DNA of 64,000 bases. It comes from Diphasiastrum complanatum. Its lineage: Eukaryota > Streptophyta > Lycopodiopsida > Lycopodiales > Lycopodiaceae. The first letter of the stretch is position 1. Each line of letters starts with the position of its first letter. The notes below the pieces were generated by a model. It was not told the DNA's origin, ran no database searches, and saw nothing but the letters and a program-made list of their open reading frames with translations. The position numbers and the translations under genes were made by a program. Positions 59,065 through 64,000 of this stretch are shown one piece after another. Where the stretch lies: positions 66,675,940 to 66,739,939 of the forward strand of contig CM055095.1 in the NCBI GenBank assembly GCA_029204225.1. Direction: 5' to 3'.

Positions 59065-61189
59065 CACACGTGTGAGAACTTGTCCACACGTGTGAAATGT
59101 CAAGCATAAATTTCATATCCATTGTATATAGATTTCATTTGAGTCAAATGTCAAATCTCCTAAATTGTAGGAGTTATCTCCTAGATTGTAAGAATCTAGA
59201 AGGTCAAAACTAGCCACCAATGATGATGTGGCAAATTAGTGGAATCTTAGCCAAAGTGGATATTATTAGAAATTAAGCCCACACTTGTCTCCTTGGTGAA
59301 TGACTAATTTCTATTTCATAATTATTCCTGCACATTTATTAATCATTGATCTAGGGTGAGGTGAAACCAACTTTGATTCTACGTCTGCTCATCTGATACC
59401 TGCAGGAATCACAAACTTAGACAACCAATTTATTTGAAGAACGTCTACAACGGGCTTCTGCCTAATCTCCAACAAAAAGTAACCAATCTTGTCATAATTT
59501 CAAATTCATATGTTAAATTCAATTACTTGAAGTCATTGAAGACTTGGCCATCTTCAAGGACTTCCAAGAACTAGCATTTAGAACAAGTCTACAGATTTAC
59601 ATTACTTTTTCAACAGTCTGCAGAAATACACCAAGTGTCGCAACAGTCTGCAAAAATACACCAAGTGTCGCACAATTCGCATTTTTCGCATTTCCTCGTG
59701 ATGCGACACTTGCACAGTTCAAAAGTTTAACTTGTGTAGTTCAAAAGTTAAACTGTTTTTAACACCTTCGGCTTTCTCGCATTTTTTCGAAAAATGCGAA
59801 GAGAGAGAAAATTCTCGAAGATCATCTATTTTCATGAGTTAAACTGTTTTAAAGACATCTTCGCCTTTCTTAGGGCACCTTCGCCTTTTTAAGGGCACCT
59901 TCGACTTTTTTGCAAAATCCTGAAAAGAGAGAAAATGTCGAAGGTCGTCTATTTTGAACAAGGAACGTTCCCAGTCACTTCCCGAAATTTGCGAAGTGAG
60001 AGAAAACCACTTCACGTAAAATGCGAAGTGAGAGAATTTGCAACGTCCTCGTCCGCGTCAACATTCCCTTATTTGTTGACCGTATATACTATGTACAATT
60101 GTCACAAAAGCCAAATACTTCCAAGTACAATGGCTTACCTAATTAGGTGACAAACATTTACTGTAATTAATACATGGATGAAATCTATAAATGGATCACC
60201 TAGGCACACTCTATGAGACACTCCGTCCATGAGACGTATTATTTAAGCCTCCCAGTTACGCCTCATTTTGGTTGTAATTGTTATTTTACTGTGCTTCAGT
60301 GTAATATAACAGCAGCATGCTTTTCTATTTGTGTATAACGTAGATGAATGCTTGTTGTGATTAAATGCACTTTATCGTTGTTTGATCGCACTTGTTTACT
60401 CACTCTGATCAAAACACGGACATCTACAACTCCTCAGTTTCTTATTAGACGATGGTTGTCTTTGACGCCTAGGAACTTGCGCTATCACACTGCTATTTCA
60501 ATCTATTTCAGAACTAAACTTCATATTGAATCTAATTTTTAGTAATACCATAACAAACCATTTGTAATCTCTTCGATGGACTATACTCTCGTTTTTGTGA
60601 GTATGAACTAATTTTTAAGATCTTGTTGGGCAATTAGAATACTTAAAGCTGTGATTATATATAGCATAAGCTTTCTATTAGACTGTTTTTGCATCTAGTG
60701 GCTGATTGTAACGGGAGAGTTCCGCAATATTCATGCTCTCTTCTCCGTTCGCGTTCTTCTATCTCTCTTGCCCCATCAGATATGGATAAGCACTATGAGC
60801 TATCTCACACGTGCTGGATATGGCTTACAGAAAGATTATGAAGATTTTGTATATCATCCATGTGAGATCCATTTTAAGATTAATGATGATAAACATTGAT
60901 TTGGGAGCAATCTTGTTGATTTCAACTCTCTATGCATGTTCTTTGTGAATGAATGTTTAGGATCTGATAAGTAAACACATTTGCTATTAGCAGGCTGTAC
61001 ACTTGCTATACTTCACACGTGTGAAGCCTGTTGATCATTATCTTTGATTGTTCTTGCTTGGATGTGTAGAAATTGTCAAGTAGAAGCTAGATTTAGATGC
61101 TAGTTTGAAGATATCTAGATCAACATACCAAGTTCACTCTTATCGATCTTTTGTAGATCTATTTGAGTCCTATTTTCTGATTTTTGACA
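59065..61189 (+). repeat. LTR of copia element 6, split by a solo LTR (left border uncertain)
   Basis: The right part (60784-61189) ends TTTTTGACA directly before a primer site. The left part holds two CACACGTGTG palindromes (59065 and 59085), and the right part has one at 61014. The solo family-1 LTR at 59264-60778 interrupts it. The left end was not located because no second LTR lies in the window. Confidence 0.55.
59264..60778 (+). repeat. Solo LTR of copia family 1 with perfect target duplication
   Basis: The 1515-bp copy starts TATTAGAAATTAAGCCC (family start TGTTGG, mutated) and ends CCCCATCA. It is flanked by GATAT at 59259-59263 and 60779-60783. It aligns with 1-1714 and with 4068-5408 plus 10158-10301. 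Absence of any internal sequence indicates LTR-LTR recombination. Confidence 0.95.
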
Positions 61190-61201
61190 TGGTATCAGAG
61201 C
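61190..61201 (+). other. Primer binding site of copia element 6
   Basis: TGGTATCAGAGC follows the LTR end TTTTTGACA without spacing. It fixes a plus-strand copia element. Confidence 0.93.
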
Positions 61202-61556
61202 CAAGTCTAAGAGCTTTGACAATGATCTAAAACTCTTCATTTTGTACATAGCATTGGTGAGCAGTTCAATTTGAAGGAGTCTAACCAATTGTTTACTTGA
61301 AGATTTGGAGTACAAATTAGTGTGTAAAGTTCAAGTGTACTTCCCACACGCGTGAGAGGCTGCTATATTTGTACTTTCACCATATCTATGTGATTATTCA
61401 TGTTTGTGCTTCATACAAGATTGAGAGAGTGAAACTAGTGATTTGCTTTGTAAGAAAATCAATCAACTAATTATAGATTTGATGTGAAATGGTGTTAGAT
61501 CTTTGATCAACCTATAAATCATTGAGAGTGAGCTTTGAGGCTGATGCACTCCTGTC

Positions 61557-61677
<121 letters not shown>

Positions 61678-61913
61678 AAAATCATTCTAAACACCATAGG
61701 CAGGCATAGGCACTTCCAAGACTCCAAATCCAATTTTTCCAAGAGGATAGTGTGAGTAGAATTTTGGTTCCGAAGTCTTTTTGAGTTTGAGATTATTAAA
61801 GATTACTTTTTGAGTTTTGTGAGATTCAAGTGAGTGGCCTTGAGGCTAAATTCTAAAAGAGAGAGTAGTGAGCATCTTCTTGAGTACCTTTGTTGTACTT
61901 GTGACTAGTCAAA

Positions 61914-63530
61914 ATGGGTTCGATTGAAGCCTATCTTCTTGAAGCTAGTGAGAGGCTAAATTCTAGCAACTATTCAATTTGGAAAGTTTGTATGGAGTCA
62001 TTTTTAGTGCTCCAAAATTTGTATGAACTTGTCCTTGGTGAAGAGGAAGAGCTCAAGGAGGATAAGAACAACAAAAAGAGAGCTAGGCTGGCATTGCATT
62101 GTCCAAAAAATGAATGTTAGTAATGGACTTCTCAAAGAAGTTGCATCATGTACTGCGGCCAAGGAGGCTTGAAACTCCTTGAAAGGGATTTATGAATCCA
62201 AAAATACCTAGAGTGCTAATGCTTAGAAACAAGGTTCTACAAAGCATCAAAGATAGTGAAGAGAGTGCTCAAAAGTATATCTTGAGGATCAAATCTCTCA
62301 ATAAAGAACTTTCCATCATAAGTAAAAAAATCCAAAATGATAAGCTTGTGCAAATCATCCTAAATGGTCTTGGAGATGAGTTCTCCAATCTAGTACAAAG
62401 TTTTGTCATACAACATTCCTTACCTTCTATTGACAAGCTCCATAGTGTGCTTGTGGCCGAGGAGACTAGTAGGATCCTACATGTGAGACAAAGGATTGGT
62501 TCCTTGAAGCTACATGATGGAGATGAGAAGGCCAACTTCTCAAGCAAAGGCAAAATGAAGTCCAAGAAGAAGATCCAACACAAGGAGTCCAAGAGTGATG
62601 ATCAAGCATCAAGCTCTAAAGGAAAGAAGTAAGACAAAGCCAGACAAAAGTGCTTATTTTGTGGAAAGAAAGGGCACTTTGCATCCGAGTGCTACAAAAC
62701 GAAGAATGCACAAAGTGAGAGCAAGCAAGGGAACCTTACCCTTGAGGAAGATGAGGATGAAATTGATTCATCCTTGATGGCATCTACACCAACAAGCAAG
62801 AGCTACTCCAATGACACATGGTGGACTGATAGTGGGGCTAGTTCCCACATGACATTCCAAAAGGATTTCTTCTCAACTCTTGTACCTTTTGTAGGTTGTA
62901 GAAAGTCTATTCTAACAGCAAGTGATCAAGAATGTAGAATAGATGGAGTGGGAACAATCCCTTTAAGTCTTGGATCCTCAGAAATATTGGATCTAGAAAA
63001 TGTACTCTATGTTCCTAATCTTACTGAAATCTTGGATAACTAATGGATAGTGGTTTAGATGTTCATTTTAGACAAGGTGTTTGCTCTATTATGATGAATG
63101 ACACTTGCATTGTAAAGGGATTCAAGCAAGGGAGGCTATTTAAGCTTGATGCTGATGTGTTTTTTGGAAGTGCCAGAACATGGCTAAGGAGGAAGGAGCT
63201 TACACTAGTGGAGCTTTGGCATAAGAGGTTGGGCCAGCCCAACTACAACGTACATATAGTCCTCAACAAAATGGTATAGCCGAGAGAAAGAATAGTGAGT
63301 GTGCAAAAGCTTCAAGACTAGATTCTTCTCTACCTAAGTCTCTTTGGGGAGAGGCCATTATTTGTGCAAATTACTTATGTAATAGATTGCCATGTAAGCC
63401 CATTGGAGGCATAACATCTTATGAGGCTTTATTTGGTAAAAAGCCAAATCTCAAAGATCTTTGGATCTACTTGCTATGTTTTTCAATCATCACATACAAG
63501 AAAGAAGGTGTTAGATTTCTTATGCTCAGC
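61914..63530 (+). pseudogene. Copia gag-protease-integrase remnant of element 6
   Basis: Gag starts at the ATG at 61914 (MGSIEAYLLEASERL, SIWKVCMESFLV). It continues with frame breaks near 62120 and 62630 to an intact CCHC knuckle at 62651-62692 (CLFCGKKGHFASEC). Protease near 62820 has an intact WTDSGASSHM. The GAG-pre-integrase segment ends LWHKRLGQ at about 63230. From there the reading jumps to TYSPQQNGIAERKN, so the integrase core is deleted. Integrase C-terminal EALFGKKPNLKDL is near 63420. RT is not present before 63640. Confidence 0.88.
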
Positions 63531-63639
63531 CTTAAACAAATCGTTCAAGTAATGAGCATCCTAAAAAACCAAAGGCCGACAACATATTTTGGGGCCTTCA
63601 CATTTTTTTGTCCCTTGAGATTTCTTGTGCCTCAGAAAT

Positions 63640-64000
63640 CATTTTAAGGCACCTTCTCTTTCTTCACCTTTTTCGCTCCTTAGCCAAAAATGCGACACAC
63701 TAGCCAAGTGGCCATAATGCCTTAGAAACCATTCTTAAAGGCACCTTTTGCTTTTTCCACCTTCTTCGTCTTTTTTGTTCACGAAAAATACAACACACTG
63801 GCCAAAATGACTTAAACCATTTATGGACCACCTTCAACTTTTTCGCCTTTTTCTCTTTGCAAAAAATGCGACAAAGTACCCAGAAAACCTTGAAACCATT
63901 TTAGGGCCCTTTCGTCTTTTTTTTATTTTCTTCGCCACCTCTAAACTAAGGCAATTTTTGCCTTTCTCACTGCCTTTAGTTTAGGGCACCTTCGCCTTCT
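63640..64000 (+). repeat. Degenerate CACCTTCG / AAATGCGACA repeat, LTR-like
   Basis: Phrases GGGCACCTTCGCC, TTTTTCGC and AAAAATGCGACA recur about every 60-90 bp. The same phrases build the U3 part of family-1 LTRs (for example 59690-59940), so this is likely a diverged LTR of a related family continuing beyond the window. Confidence 0.5.

Overview
This is nuclear DNA of a land plant. The evidence is an eight-exon alpha-carbonic anhydrase gene, a four-exon plant-type F-box gene, GT-AG introns of roughly 60-350 bp, and dense, nested Ty1/copia retrotransposons with initiator-Met-tRNA primer sites (TGGTATCAGAGC). The lineage (seed plant, fern, lycophyte or bryophyte) cannot be decided from the window. 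No rRNA, tRNA or CRISPR sequence was seen.

Layout. 1-10301: a deleted copia element whose right LTR is split by a second, minus-strand LTR element (5409-10152). 10327-11323: a foldback MITE. 13440-16490: an eroded copia copy without visible LTRs. 17720-18928: three in-phase exons for an EB1-type C-terminal dimerisation domain. 22235-24837: a copia fragment that breaks off inside its coding region. 24838-32128: a block unlike its surroundings, holding four intron-bearing genes of which several are decayed. 32380-35660: copia and Ty3/gypsy scraps. 37630-39553: the intact alpha-carbonic anhydrase-like gene. 40605-50668: a three-level nest (copia, inside it a non-autonomous LTR element, inside that a solo LTR). 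50900-52770: copia and LINE fragments. 55104-56672: the intact F-box gene, with an 80-bp minisatellite upstream. 59264-60778: a perfect solo LTR lying in the LTR of another copia element whose damaged body runs to about 63530.

The most unusual content is 24838-32128. Gene C (28873-30976) reads through five exons into a protein that starts with a histone-H3-like tail (MARTK) and a complete H3-type histone fold, continues through a basic linker, and ends in a Ulp1/SENP-like (C48) cysteine-protease domain with His, Gln and Cys in place but Asn where Asp is expected. Divergent to it is gene B, an acidic Ser/Asp-rich protein. Between them lie two tandem ~530-630-bp repeats carrying sixteen CACGTG boxes. 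Gene A (a transposase-like C-terminal half) and gene D (unknown, minus strand) flank them. I infer the remains of a multi-gene DNA transposon or endogenised element that encodes its own H3-protease fusion; no terminal repeats were found, so this stays a hypothesis.

Two host-like genes look functional. The carbonic anhydrase-like protein has lost two of three zinc ligands, so it is probably not an enzyme. The F-box protein would act as a substrate adaptor of an SCF ubiquitin ligase. The remaining sequence is mostly AT-rich, non-coding repeat debris.
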